A stretch of 64,000 bases of DNA from Microbacterium hydrocarbonoxydans (GTDB lineage Bacteria; Actinomycetota; Actinomycetes; Actinomycetales; Microbacteriaceae). The stretch lies in assembly GCF_904831005.1 (NCBI RefSeq), contig NZ_LR882982.1, positions 2,604,001 to 2,668,000 on the forward strand. Direction: 5' to 3'. Below, in pieces: positions 40,713 to 50,889 of this stretch. Below the pieces are notes generated by a model. The model was not told where the DNA came from, made no database searches, and was given only the letters and a program-made list of their open reading frames with translations. Made by a program: the position numbers and the translations under genes. Positions within the stretch are counted from its first letter, which is position 1, and every line of letters begins with the position of its first letter.

Positions 40713-41062
40713 CGGTTCTCTCCGATCGGGGTGGGCCCGGCGGCGTCGGTGGTGAGCAGCGAGGACATCGCGCCGGCGAAGTCCAGCCAGGTGGCGGTCT
40801 GAGATTCCAGCGCCGCACGGCCCTGGGGGTTGATCGCGTAGTACTTGCGGTGCGGGCCGCCATCGGACGGAACCACGTAGCTCGACAGACTGCCTGCGGC
40901 ATACAGGCGACGCAGCGTGCCGTAGACCGAGGCGTCGCCCACATCGCCGAGCCCCGCATCGCGGAGCCTGCGCACGATGTCGTACCCGTAGCCGTCTTCC
41001 ACACGCAGCACCGCGAGCACGGCGACGTCGAGCACGCCCTTGAGCAGTTGGGTGGTGTCCAT
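40709..41062 (-). CDS. PadR family transcriptional regulator
   Basis: Small winged-helix repressor of 117 residues. The core reads LLKGVLDVAVLAVLRVEDGY, VGDASVYGTLRRLYAAG and GPHRKYYAINPQGRAAL, typical of PadR. The ATG at 41062 has an excellent AAGGAGGT ribosome site; the longer frame upstream is not used. It overlaps the downstream membrane-protein gene by four bases. PadR proteins of this arrangement usually control their own operon. Confidence 0.93.
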   Translation of the reverse strand: MDTTQLLKGVLDVAVLAVLRVEDGYGYDIVRRLRDAGLGDVGDASVYGTLRRLYAAGSLSSYVVPSDGGPHRKYYAINPQGRAALESQTATWLDFAGAMSSLLTTDAAGPTPIGENR

Positions 41063-41219
41063 CCGACCTCCTTCGATGCACTGCACGCTACCACGCACTG
41101 CGCAGTAGTGTGCGTGGTGTGCATGCGCGGCGCGTCGCATCGCTCGGCGCGCCGACGTCGGAGGGGCTGTCGTGCGCGGCATCCGGCTCGTATGCTGAGA
41201 CCACGTTCCGCCGGCGACG

Positions 41220-42557
41220 ATGGGAGAGGCCGTGGTCGGGTCGTGGCAGGAGTCACGCGCAGGATCCCCGGGGGAGTCCCGGCTGCTGATCGAGCGTGCG
41301 CACGAAGAGCTCATCGCGGGGAACCTCGATGATCAGCGCCTGCTGCAGGTGCGTCCGCTCGTGCGGGAATCCTGGGTGCGCTCGTGGCGTGGTCGGGTGG
41401 GTCCCGAGGGTGCGCCGCAGATCGAACTCGACAGCCAGGAACTCGAGGCCTATCGGCGCGCGCATCCACTGGCCTCCGCCATGGACATGATCCGCACTCT
41501 TCTGCTGCCCGGAGAGACTGACGACTCGGGTGTGGTCGTCGCCGTGGGCGATCACGCCGGCAGGCTGCTGTGGATCGAGGGCGACCGTCAGCTGCGGTCC
41601 CTGACCGAGGGGATGGGCTTCGTCGCCGGCGCCAACTGGGCAGAGGATGCCGTCGGCACGACCGCTCCGGGAACCGCCCTGACCCTGGGGCAGTCGGTGC
41701 AGATCCGCGGGGCCGAGCACTACAACCGGCTCGTGCACCCGTGGTCGTGCACCGCTGCACCGGTTCATGACCCCGAGACGCGCCGAGTGCTCGGGGTGAT
41801 CGACATCACCGGGGGCGACGAGGCCGTCTCGACGCAGGCGCGGCTTCTCGTCGACGCCACCGCCCGTGCTGTCGAATCCGAGATGCTGGTCGCCCGGCTG
41901 CGCGCGCGCAGCGACACGCGCCGCACGACCACGATCACCTCACGGGCGAAGCCCACGACCCGCGCGACCCTGCACGTGCTCGGCCGCGACCGCGCGCGCC
42001 TCGAGGTCGAGACGGAGCTCGAGGAGTCGATGATCGAGCTCAGCGCCCGGCATGCGGCGATCCTGCTGATGCTCGCCGTGCACCGGCAGGGGCTGTCGGC
42101 CGAGCGGCTGGCGGAGCTGGTGTACGGCGACGAGGGATCCCCCGACACGCTGCGCCCCGAGATGGTGCGCCTGCGCAAGGTGCTCGAGAAGCACGCTCCC
42201 ACCCTCGTGCCGGACTCTCGGCCATATCGTCTGCCGGTGCCGTTGGAGACCGACGCCCACGACGTGCTCTCCCTGCTCGACCGCGGCGCCCATCGTGTGG
42301 CGCTCACGTCGTATCGGGGGCCCGTGCTGCCCGAGTCGGTCTCGCCGGGAGTCGAGGAGTTCCGCGACGGCGTGCGCGCGGCGCTGCGCGAGGCGATGCT
42401 GTCAGAAGCCAGTCTCGACGTGCTGCTCGCCTACGGCGAGATCCCGGAAGGACAGGGCGACGCCGAGGCGCTGCGGCTGGCACTCGAGATGCTGCCCGCG
42501 CGCTCGCCCAAGCGCGCCGGACTGGTCGCTCGGATCGAGCGCATCGAGGCCGGCTGA
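41220..42557 (+). CDS. GAF-domain transcriptional regulator
   Basis: Protein of 445 residues. The N-terminal ~230 residues look like a GAF sensor domain ([19 protein letters not shown], then [18 protein letters not shown] and [20 protein letters not shown]). The C-terminal part contains a helix-turn-helix/winged region ([33 protein letters not shown]). GAF regulators of this type sit upstream of acetaldehyde/aldehyde dehydrogenase genes in actinobacteria and are thought to activate them. The aldehyde dehydrogenase gene starts 107 bases later on the same strand. A good palindrome lies in that gap. Confidence 0.88.
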   Translation: MGEAVVGSWQESRAGSPGESRLLIERAHEELIAGNLDDQRLLQVRPLVRESWVRSWRGRVGPEGAPQIELDSQELEAYRRAHPLASAMDMIRTLLLPGETDDSGVVVAVGDHAGRLLWIEGDRQLRSLTEGMGFVAGANWAEDAVGTTAPGTALTLGQSVQIRGAEHYNRLVHPWSCTAAPVHDPETRRVLGVIDITGGDEAVSTQARLLVDATARAVESEMLVARLRARSDTRRTTTITSRAKPTTRATLHVLGRDRARLEVETELEESMIELSARHAAILLMLAVHRQGLSAERLAELVYGDEGSPDTLRPEMVRLRKVLEKHAPTLVPDSRPYRLPVPLETDAHDVLSLLDRGAHRVALTSYRGPVLPESVSPGVEEFRDGVRAALREAMLSEASLDVLLAYGEIPEGQGDAEALRLALEMLPARSPKRAGLVARIERIEAG

Positions 42558-42560
42558 GCT

Positions 42561-42600
42561 CGCAACTCCTCGCAACGTTGCGCACCGAGACGCAACGTGC
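42561..42600. promoter_or_regulatory. CGCAAC repeat cluster with palindrome before the aldehyde dehydrogenase gene
   Basis: Perfect 12-bp palindrome CGCAACGTTGCG (42571-42582), flanked by CGCAACT (42561-42567) and CGCAACGTG (42591-42599). The CGCAAC units begin 10 and 20 bases apart, in phase with the DNA helix. It probably is the operator of the GAF regulator. Position and symmetry are seen; the regulator link is inferred. Confidence 0.6.
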
Positions 42601-42664
42601 GCCGCCCTACCGTCGGAGCACAGCCGCACGGCATCGGAGCCGCGGCCCGTCGAAGGAGTCACCG

Positions 42665-44230
<1,566 letters not shown>

Positions 44231-44327
44231 GTTCGACCCCGGGCGGGCGCTGCACCCTCAGCGTCCGCCCGGAACCATCTGAGATCAGACCACCTGGAAT
44301 CAGACCGACTGCAGGAAGGCTCGGACC

Positions 44328-44729
44328 ATGGTCAGCATAGGCACGTACCAGCGGGTCGACGTGACGGATGCCGCGGCATCCCTCGTGCGCGACCTCACCG
44401 AGCAGCACGGCCCCCTGATGTTCCACCAGTCGGGTGGATGCTGCGACGGGTCGTCACCCATGTGCTATCCGGTCGGGATGTTCATCACCGGCCCCAGCGA
44501 CGTGCTTCTCGGTGCCCTCGATGTGGGGCTGGACGCAGCCGTCGAGGTCTTCATGTCGGAGTCGCAGTTCGAGTACTGGAAGTACACCCACCTGACGATC
44601 GACGTGGTTCCGGGGCGCGGTGCGGGGTTCTCGGTCGAGGGGCCGACGGGGATGCGGTTTCTGATCCGCTCTCGAATGCTGAATGACGCGGAGCTGGAGT
44701 ACTTCGGATTGGGGCCCTCAGCGGGCTGA
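44328..44729 (+). CDS. DUF779 protein, partner of aldehyde dehydrogenase
   Basis: Small protein of 133 residues with the DUF779 signature FHQSGGCCDGSSPMCYP, containing three cysteines that could bind a metal, and a C-terminal GMRFLIRSRMLNDAELEYF stretch. DUF779 genes regularly follow ExaC/AldB-type aldehyde dehydrogenases; the biochemical role is not established. It follows the dehydrogenase by 97 bases, with GGAAGG upstream of the start. Confidence 0.93.
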   Translation: MVSIGTYQRVDVTDAAASLVRDLTEQHGPLMFHQSGGCCDGSSPMCYPVGMFITGPSDVLLGALDVGLDAAVEVFMSESQFEYWKYTHLTIDVVPGRGAGFSVEGPTGMRFLIRSRMLNDAELEYFGLGPSAG

Positions 44730-44757
44730 GGCTCTGGGCTGTGGGCTGTGCCTGAGA

Positions 44758-45150
44758 GTTCGGATGGCACCTGTTGTCGCTATGTGGGGCGCGAAGCGGC
44801 TTGAGGTGTCATATGAAGGGGAGGTGTCTCTGTTCGGGTGGCACCTGTTGTCGCTATGTGGGGCGCGAAGCGGCTTGAGGTGTCATATGAAGGGGAGGCG
44901 TCTCATCAAGGGGTGGCGTCTCTGTTCGGGTGGCACCTGTTGTCGCTATGAGGGGCGTGAAGCGGCAAGAGGTGTCACATGAAGGGGAGGCGTCTCATCA
45001 AGGGGGTGGCCTCTCTGTTCGGATGGCACCTGTTGTCGCTATGTGGGGCATGAAGCGGCATGAGGTGTCATATGAAGGGGAGGTGTCTCTGTTCGGATGG
45101 CACCTGTTGTCGCTATGTGGGGCGCGAAGCGGCATGAGGTGTCATATGAA
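44758..45150. repeat. Five-copy tandem array of a hairpin-forming 74-base unit
   Basis: Copies start at 44758, 44832, 44924, 45017 and 45091 with GTTCGG. Lengths are 74, 92, 93, 74 and about 60 bases (the last incomplete). Copies 2 and 3 carry an 18-19 base insertion with CTCATCAAGG near their ends. Every unit contains two arms, TGGCACCTGTTGTCGCT and AGCGGCNNGAGGTGTCA, that pair imperfectly across a 13-base loop (ATGTGGGGCGCGA). The left arm is invariant; the right arm varies at three bases (CTT, CAA or CAT). Unit lengths are not multiples of three, so the array is unlikely to encode a repetitive protein. Confidence 0.9.
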
Positions 45151-45195
45151 AAAGGGGGGGACCTCGTGAAAGGAAGGGGGAACCCATGGCAGGGG

Positions 45196-45230
45196 CGAGC
45201 CCGTGAGGGCGGGCGCTCAGGCCGGGCTCG
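45196..45230 (-). terminator. Possible terminator after the first ABC operon
   Basis: CGAGCCCG (45196-45203) pairs with CGGGCTCG (45223-45230) across a GC-rich loop, starting one base after the last gene of the minus-strand operon. The stem is short and the call is weak. Confidence 0.4.
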
Positions 45231-45231
45231 C

Positions 45232-45987
45232 TCAGCGGGGGAGGCGCGGGACCGCGTCGACCAGCGCACGCGTGTACGGGTCCCGCGGCGCGTGCAGCAC
45301 GGATGGCGTGGCGCCCTGCTCCACGACGCGACCGTTCTGCAGCACGACCGTTCTGTCGCACGCTGCAGCGATCGCGGTCAGATCGTGAGACACCATCACC
45401 AGCGACAGCCCGTTCTCGCGACGCAGGCGGTCGAGCAACTCGAGCACCTGCACGCGGGTCGTGACGTCGAGCGCACTGACCGGCTCGTCGGCGAGCAGCA
45501 CCCGCGGGCGCGAGACCACGGCGCGGGCGATCGCGATGCGCTGGCGCTGTCCGCCCGAGAACTCGTGCGGATAGCGGCGCGCGGTGTCGGCGGGCAGGCC
45601 GACCGAGTCCAGCGCCTCGGCGATGCGGCGCTGGGCATCCGCGCCGGATGCCAGTCGCAGCGAGCGCAGCGGCTCTCCGATGATGCGGTCGATGCGCTGT
45701 CGGGGGTCGAGCGAAGAATACGGGTCTTGGAAGACCGGCTGCACGCTCGCGCGGAAGCGGCGCATCTGGGCGCCGTCGCGTAGCGAGAAGGGCGCACCGT
45801 CGAACAAGACCTGCCCCTCGCGCGGTGTCGAGAGGCCGAGCAGCAGGCGCAGGATCGTCGACTTGCCGGCACCCGATTCGCCGACCAGCCCGAGCGAATC
45901 GCCCTCGTCGAGGCTCAGCGACACGTCGTCGAGCACCCGACGCGATCCGTAGGCGAAGCCGGCGCCGCGCAGTTCGAGAAGGCTCAC
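45232..45987 (-). CDS. ABC transporter ATP-binding protein (peptide/nickel type, DppF-like)
   Basis: ATPase of 251 residues, last gene of the operon. Walker A is GESGAGKST, signature FSGGQRQR, Walker B VLLADEP and the H-loop VMVSHD. The Q-loop region is PVFQDPYSSLDPRQRI, as in the DppF/OppF class. The first ATG overlaps the upstream ATPase gene by four bases. It should pair with the neighbouring DppD-like ATPase to power the two permeases. Confidence 0.94.
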   Translation of the reverse strand: MSLLELRGAGFAYGSRRVLDDVSLSLDEGDSLGLVGESGAGKSTILRLLLGLSTPREGQVLFDGAPFSLRDGAQMRRFRASVQPVFQDPYSSLDPRQRIDRIIGEPLRSLRLASGADAQRRIAEALDSVGLPADTARRYPHEFSGGQRQRIAIARAVVSRPRVLLADEPVSALDVTTRVQVLELLDRLRRENGLSLVMVSHDLTAIAAACDRTVVLQNGRVVEQGATPSVLHAPRDPYTRALVDAVPRLPR

Positions 45988-46781
45988 GCGTCGGCCTCCC
46001 TCGCATCGAGGAACTCATCGAGCGCGCGGGCGCTGTCGACCAGCATCCGCGTGTACGGCTCCGCCGGGTGCCGCAGCACCTGAGCGACCGCGCCCTCCTC
46101 CACGACGAGTCCGTTGCGCAGCACGACGATGCGGTCGACCATGCGCGACACCACGGCCAGGTCGTGGCTGATGAACAGCAGCGCCATGCCGCGCTCGGCG
46201 ACGAGCCGCTCGAGCAGGGAGAGCACCGCATCCTGCACCGTGACATCGAGGGCTGTCGTCGGCTCGTCGGCGATGAGCAGCTGCGGCCGGGCGGCGAGGG
46301 CTATCGCGATGGCGACGCGCTGTCGCTGGCCACCCGACAGCTCATGCGGATAGGCGCGTGCGATCCGCGGTTCGGTCAGAGCAACCTCGTCGAGTGCCGC
46401 CGCGACGGCTGAACGCAGCGCGGCGCCGCGGAGCGCGAGATGACGACGCAGCGGCTCCGCGATCTGGCGCTCGACCCTCATCAGAGGGTCGAGGGCGGTG
46501 AGCGGCTCCTGGAACACTATCTGGGCGACGGGTCCGCGCAGCGGTCGCACCTCGGCATCCTGTGCTCCGACGACCTGGTGCCCGTCGAGCAGCACCGAAC
46601 CGGACGCGGCGAGAGAATCCGGCAGCAGGCCGGTGACCGCGAGCGACGTGAGCGACTTGCCCGACCCGGATTCGCCGATCAGCCCGAGGCGCTCGCCGGT
46701 TCCCAGGGAGAACGACACGTCGCGCACGAGCGCGCCGGATCCCGAACGCACCGTGAGGCGTGAGACGTCGAGAATGCTCAT
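45984..46781 (-). CDS. ABC transporter ATP-binding protein (peptide/nickel type, DppD-like)
   Basis: ATPase of 265 residues. Walker A GESGSGKSL, Q-loop IVFQEPLTALDPLMRV, signature LSGGQRQR, Walker B LLIADEP and LLFISHD H-loop. The C-terminal oligopeptide-type extension is shortened (HPAEPYTRMLVDSARALDE). Overlaps both neighbours by four bases, so translation is coupled through the operon. Confidence 0.94.
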   Translation of the reverse strand: MSILDVSRLTVRSGSGALVRDVSFSLGTGERLGLIGESGSGKSLTSLAVTGLLPDSLAASGSVLLDGHQVVGAQDAEVRPLRGPVAQIVFQEPLTALDPLMRVERQIAEPLRRHLALRGAALRSAVAAALDEVALTEPRIARAYPHELSGGQRQRVAIAIALAARPQLLIADEPTTALDVTVQDAVLSLLERLVAERGMALLFISHDLAVVSRMVDRIVVLRNGLVVEEGAVAQVLRHPAEPYTRMLVDSARALDEFLDAREADA

Positions 46782-47638
46782 CGGCTCCTCCGGCGGGTCG
46801 GGTCGGCCAGGTCACGCAGACCGTCGGCGAGGAAGTTGACCCCGAGCACGAGGGCGATGATCGCGATGCCGGGAGCGATCGCGCCGACGGGAGCGGTCAG
46901 CACGGTGCCCTGCGCCTCTTGCAGCATCCGTCCCCACGACGCGTTGGGCGGGGGTGCGCCGAGTCCGAGATACGACAGACTCGCCTCGGCGAGCACCGCA
47001 GCACCGAACTGCAGCGCCAGGCTGACGGCGAGGGTCGGCGCGATGTTGGGCAGCACGTGCTGGAACACGATGCCCAGCGCCGACGTGCCGCTGGTGCGGG
47101 CTGCGGTGACGAACTGCTCCTGCAAAACGCGACGCGACAGGATGCGGGTGAGGCGCGCGACGACCGCCGACATCGCCAGTCCGATCGCGAGCACCGCCGA
47201 CCACAGCGATGCCCCCTGCACGGCGACGACCAGCATCGCGAGCAGCAGCACAGGGAAGGCGATCACGACGTCGAGGCCGGCGGACAGGGTGTCGTCGACC
47301 CAGGGCCGCGAGAAGGCGGCGATCAGACCGATGATCGTGCCCAGGATCGCGGCGATCGCGACCGAGCACGTGCCGACGATCAGGGCGATGCGCGCACCCC
47401 ACATGAGCTGCGACAGCAGATCGCGGCCGAGACGATCAGTGCCGAGGAGGTGCAGGGCGCTCGGCCCCTCGAGGCGGCTGCCACTCGTGTCGGCGAGTGG
47501 ATAGGGCAGCCAGAACAGCGACACCACCGCCATGAGCACCACGAGGCCGGTGAGGACGAGACCGATCGACAGGGTCGCTCGGGGTCGGCGCCGCTCGGGG
47601 ACGGGGCTCGTGGCCAGCTGCTCGGCGACGCGGCTCAT
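46778..47638 (-). CDS. ABC transporter permease (DppC-like)
   Basis: Inner-membrane permease of 286 residues with about six helices and an N-terminal cytoplasmic lead (PVPERRRPRATLSIGL). The family EAA-like loop and its neighbour read SYLGLGAPPPNASWGRML. Four-base overlaps link it to genes on both sides. Confidence 0.93.
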   Translation of the reverse strand: MSRVAEQLATSPVPERRRPRATLSIGLVLTGLVVLMAVVSLFWLPYPLADTSGSRLEGPSALHLLGTDRLGRDLLSQLMWGARIALIVGTCSVAIAAILGTIIGLIAAFSRPWVDDTLSAGLDVVIAFPVLLLAMLVVAVQGASLWSAVLAIGLAMSAVVARLTRILSRRVLQEQFVTAARTSGTSALGIVFQHVLPNIAPTLAVSLALQFGAAVLAEASLSYLGLGAPPPNASWGRMLQEAQGTVLTAPVGAIAPGIAIIALVLGVNFLADGLRDLADPTRRRSR

Positions 47639-48597
47639 CGGTTGCCCGAGACGCTCGTGCGCAGGCGCGGATCGATCAGGCGCTGCACGATGTCGGCGGC
47701 GAACCCGACGAGCAGCACGAAGAGCGTGCTGACGACGAGCACGCCCTGGATGACCTGGAAGTCGTGCTGCTCGATGGCCGACAGCAGCAGGCTGCCGAGG
47801 CCGGGGAGGGTGAAGACGCTCTCGACGACGACCGCGCCGAGCAACGTGGTCGAGAGCTCGATGCCGAGGATCGCGACGACGGGCACCGAGCCGTTGCGCA
47901 CACCGTGACGCAACAGCGCCTCGGACATGCCTGAGCCGCCCGCCCGCGCGGTGCGCAGGTAGTCGCTGCCGATCACGTCGAGCGTGGCCGAGCGCACGTA
48001 GCGACTGAGCGAGGCGCTCATGACGATCACGATCGTGGTGATCGGCAGCGCGAGCGAGCGCAGCGCATCGGCCGGATCCTCCCAGTCGTCGCGAGGGAAA
48101 CCGCCCGACGGCAGTGCCCCGAGGCCGAGGGCGAAGATCCAGACGAGCACGACGCCGACCCAGAACACGGGCACTGCGACGCCCAACTGCGCGAACCCCG
48201 AGAGGGCGATGCCGTACCAGCGGTCGGACTTCACGGCGGCGGTGATGCCGATCACCAGCGAGACGAGCAGGGCTGCGGTGAAGGCGATGAGCGTGAGCGG
48301 GAGGGTCACGGCGAGGCGGTCGGCGATGTCGGGTCCCACCGGCCGCGAGCTCAGGAAAGACTCACCCAGATCGAAGCGCAGCAGCTGGCCCGCCCAGGTG
48401 GTGAACTGCTGCAGAAGGGGCTGATCGGAACCTACCTGCGCACGGGCGGCGGCGATCTGCTCGGGGGTCGCGTTGACCGAGAGCAGCGCGTTGGCCGGGT
48501 CGCCGGGCAGCAGGCGCAGCAGCACGAAGATCGCGATCATCGCGACGACGAGCGACAGCACGAGGAACGCGAGGCGGCGCAGCAGGTAGGCGAGCAT
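47635..48597 (-). CDS. ABC transporter permease (DppB-like)
   Basis: Inner-membrane permease of 320 residues, opening MLAYLLRRLAFLVLSLVVAM and with the diagnostic LLRLLPGDPANALL after helix 1. The C-terminus has LPGLGSLLLSAIEQHDF, typical of DppB/OppB. It overlaps the DppC-like gene by four bases and follows the binding-protein gene by 53 bases. Confidence 0.93.
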   Translation of the reverse strand: MLAYLLRRLAFLVLSLVVAMIAIFVLLRLLPGDPANALLSVNATPEQIAAARAQVGSDQPLLQQFTTWAGQLLRFDLGESFLSSRPVGPDIADRLAVTLPLTLIAFTAALLVSLVIGITAAVKSDRWYGIALSGFAQLGVAVPVFWVGVVLVWIFALGLGALPSGGFPRDDWEDPADALRSLALPITTIVIVMSASLSRYVRSATLDVIGSDYLRTARAGGSGMSEALLRHGVRNGSVPVVAILGIELSTTLLGAVVVESVFTLPGLGSLLLSAIEQHDFQVIQGVLVVSTLFVLLVGFAADIVQRLIDPRLRTSVSGNR

Positions 48598-48650
48598 GGC
48601 TTCTCAGGATGGAAGAGGGGGATGCCGACGCGCGGCATCCCCCTCGCGCG

Positions 48651-50144
48651 TCAGGACTTGACGATGTCGTAGGCGAAGAACTGCGAGTTCAGGCCGTTGA
48701 CCGGGTAACCGCTGAGGTCGCTCGAGGCGACCACGATCTGCGGGTACAGGTACAACCATACGCTCGCGGCATCGTCGGCGATCTTCTCGTTGACCTTCTT
48801 CAGCAGAGCGGTCTGCTCGTCGGTCGTGGCGGCCTGCTCGGCATCCGACACCCACTGCTGCACCTCGGCGTCGTCATAGCCCCAGTAGAAGTCGGGGTTG
48901 CCGTACCAGACCACGTCGCGGTCGTTCACGTGCTCCTGCAGGGTGGCCTCGAAGTCCTGCTCCTTGAACACCTTCGTGTACCACTCATCGGCGCTGATCG
49001 TGTTGATCTCGACCGTGATGCCGACCTCGGCGAGCTGGGACTGCAGGAACTCCGCCACGGCGGGGTGCGGGTCGTAGCTCGGGGTGTCGAGTGTGAACGT
49101 GAAACCGTCGGCGTAGCCGGCCTGCGCGAGCAGATCCTTCGAGAGGTCGACGTCGTAGGGGTTCACCTGCGTGAGGTCTTCATACCAGGGATCGGTCGGC
49201 GGAACCATGGAGCCGATCAGGGTGCCGTAGTCGCCCCAGATCGACTCGAGGAGCTTCTGGGTGTCGACGGCCGAGTAGATCGCCTTGCGCACGAGTGCGT
49301 TGTCGAACGGCGCGACCCGGTCGTTGAACGCGAGCAGCTCCTTCGTGGTCGAGGTGCCCTCGCTGATGACGTAGTCGTCGTTGTCGAACTGCGAGAGCGA
49401 GTCGGGGCTCTGCACGCTGGTGATGACATCGATCTCACCCGTGAGCAGAGCGTTGTTCTCGGCCGTCGCGTCGGTGAAGTAGGTGTAGACGACCTCGCCG
49501 TTCTCGGCGGGGTCACCCCAGTAGTCGTCCCAGCGGGCGAGAGTGAGGGTCGAGCCCTTCTTCCACTCGTCGAGCGTGTACGGGCCGGTGCCGTCTTCGG
49601 TGCTGGTGATGTCGCCGGCCTCGTCGTTCACGATCCAGACGTAGCTGAGGTTGTAGAGGAACGAGATCGATCGCTGCGACAGGGTGAAGACGACTGTCCG
49701 GTCGTCGGGGGTCGCGATGTCGGCGATGGTCGCGAAGCTCGACTTGCGTGCAGACACCGAGTCCTCGGCGGTGACGGCCTCGACGCTCGACTTCACGTCG
49801 GCAGAGGTCAGCGGGTCGCCCGAATGGAAGGTCACGTCGTCGCGCAGCGTGATCGTGTAGGTCAGCCCGTCGTCCGACACCTGGGCGTCTTCGGCGAGAA
49901 GCGGCTCGACCTCGCCGTCGTCGGTCAGGCGGTAGAGGCCCTCGTAGACGTTGCCGGTCAGCGCCTCGGTCACGCCCTGGCCGCCGCCCTGGGTGTTGCT
50001 CAGGTTGGTCGGCTCGTACAGCGAGCCGATCGCGATCGTGGCGTCTTCGCTCGCGGCGTCATCGGTCGCTCCCGAGGCGCAGCCGGCCACCAGGGCGATC
50101 GTGGCGACGGCGCCGAGCGCGCCGAGCATGCGTGTTCTTCTCAT
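48651..50144 (-). CDS. ABC transporter substrate-binding lipoprotein (SBP_bac_5)
   Basis: Extracytoplasmic solute-binding protein of 497 residues. The signal peptide ends in a lipobox (ALVAGC), so the mature protein is lipid-anchored. Family features include LYEPTNLSNTQGG, EPLLAEDAQVSDDGLTYTI and FHSGDPLTSADVKSSVEAV. I start at the ATG at 50144 with GGAG upstream. The ligand is probably an oligopeptide or similar compound; sequence alone does not tell. Confidence 0.93.
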   Translation of the reverse strand: MRRTRMLGALGAVATIALVAGCASGATDDAASEDATIAIGSLYEPTNLSNTQGGGQGVTEALTGNVYEGLYRLTDDGEVEPLLAEDAQVSDDGLTYTITLRDDVTFHSGDPLTSADVKSSVEAVTAEDSVSARKSSFATIADIATPDDRTVVFTLSQRSISFLYNLSYVWIVNDEAGDITSTEDGTGPYTLDEWKKGSTLTLARWDDYWGDPAENGEVVYTYFTDATAENNALLTGEIDVITSVQSPDSLSQFDNDDYVISEGTSTTKELLAFNDRVAPFDNALVRKAIYSAVDTQKLLESIWGDYGTLIGSMVPPTDPWYEDLTQVNPYDVDLSKDLLAQAGYADGFTFTLDTPSYDPHPAVAEFLQSQLAEVGITVEINTISADEWYTKVFKEQDFEATLQEHVNDRDVVWYGNPDFYWGYDDAEVQQWVSDAEQAATTDEQTALLKKVNEKIADDAASVWLYLYPQIVVASSDLSGYPVNGLNSQFFAYDIVKS

Positions 50145-50190
50145 GAGTACTCCAGGGTGAGCGTGTGGGTCGGGGTGAGCGGAGGCGTCG

Positions 50191-50889
50191 TCACGCCGAG
50201 TAGATGTCGAAGCCGTCGCGGAACACGACGTTCTTCTCGCCTGCTCGGATGGGCAGGGGGAAGCGGTTGGATGCCGGCGGCAGCGGGCAGTTGTACTGGG
50301 CGCTGAAACCGCACGGCGGCACGAAGGCGCGGTTGAAGTCGAGGACGACCTCGCCCTCGTCGTCGCGCAGCTCGACGAACAGGAAACGTCCCGACCCGTA
50401 GGTCTCCGACCCGTTGGTCTCGTCGCCGAAGACGAGCAGCAGGGTGCCGCCGTCGTCGAAGGCCGCCAGGTCGTACTCGCGGCCGTCGAGCTCGAAGTGG
50501 ATGTCACCGGGAACGACGAGATCGCGGGTGCCGCCGTTGTCGCGGATGTGCTCGAAGGACACTCGGCGGTCGCCGGACACCGGGGTGAAGTGCCCCGTGA
50601 GCACCCATGCGGGGTCGTACTCGTACGTGTCGATGCGTTCGAAGGCGCGGATCGCGGGCGCCTCGGCGTCCCACAGACGCAGTCCGTGCTCGGCCTCGCC
50701 GGTCTCGATGTTCGTGCGTTCGATCGGCGTCGCCACGACGGTCGGGGCGGCCGCGTGCTGCGCCGCGGCGAGATCGGGCTGCTCGCGGGTCCATCGCGTC
50801 TCGATCAGGGCGAGGTTGCCGGTCGGGCCCGTGACCGAGTCGCGGCGGGAGGCCTGCCAGAGGGTGTGGGCTTCGCGTTCAGACATCAT
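50191..50889 (-). CDS. DUF1684 family protein
   Basis: Soluble protein of about 232 residues, first gene of the ABC operon. The DUF1684 core contains FEHIRDNGGTRDLVVPGDI, LLVFGDETNGSETYGSGRF and the cysteine-bearing PPCGFSAQYNCPLPPASNR near the C-terminus, an ending diagnostic of the family. Starts at 50889, 50886 or 50895 are all possible; GGAA lies just before 50889. It is 46 bases from the binding-protein gene, so a role linked to the imported compound is inferred. No activity is known to me. Confidence 0.88.
   Translation of the reverse strand: MMSEREAHTLWQASRRDSVTGPTGNLALIETRWTREQPDLAAAQHAAAPTVVATPIERTNIETGEAEHGLRLWDAEAPAIRAFERIDTYEYDPAWVLTGHFTPVSGDRRVSFEHIRDNGGTRDLVVPGDIHFELDGREYDLAAFDDGGTLLLVFGDETNGSETYGSGRFLFVELRDDEGEVVLDFNRAFVPPCGFSAQYNCPLPPASNRFPLPIRAGEKNVVFRDGFDIYSA

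Larger units (their letters stand above)
44730..45231. other. Gene-free stretch dominated by the tandem hairpin array
   Basis: No convincing gene. Open frames here only reflect the repeat and change frame between copies. The stretch holds a five-unit tandem array, a G-run (AAAAAGGGGGGG near 45149-45160) and, on the right, a GC-rich stem next to the end of the ABC operon. Confidence 0.8.

Noticed and set aside
39612..41081. A 489-residue frame covering the membrane protein and part of the PadR gene
   Set aside because: The first ~123 residues are out of frame with PadR; the ATG at 40712 with GGAGAG and a four-base overlap is clearly the start.
44758..45150. CRISPR array
   Set aside because: Repeats are contiguous, long (74 or more bases) and nearly identical throughout, with no unique spacers and no cas genes nearby.
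44683..45169. Open frames reading through the tandem array
   Set aside because: The unit length is not a multiple of three, so the frame shifts between copies. The peptides are only translations of the repeat.
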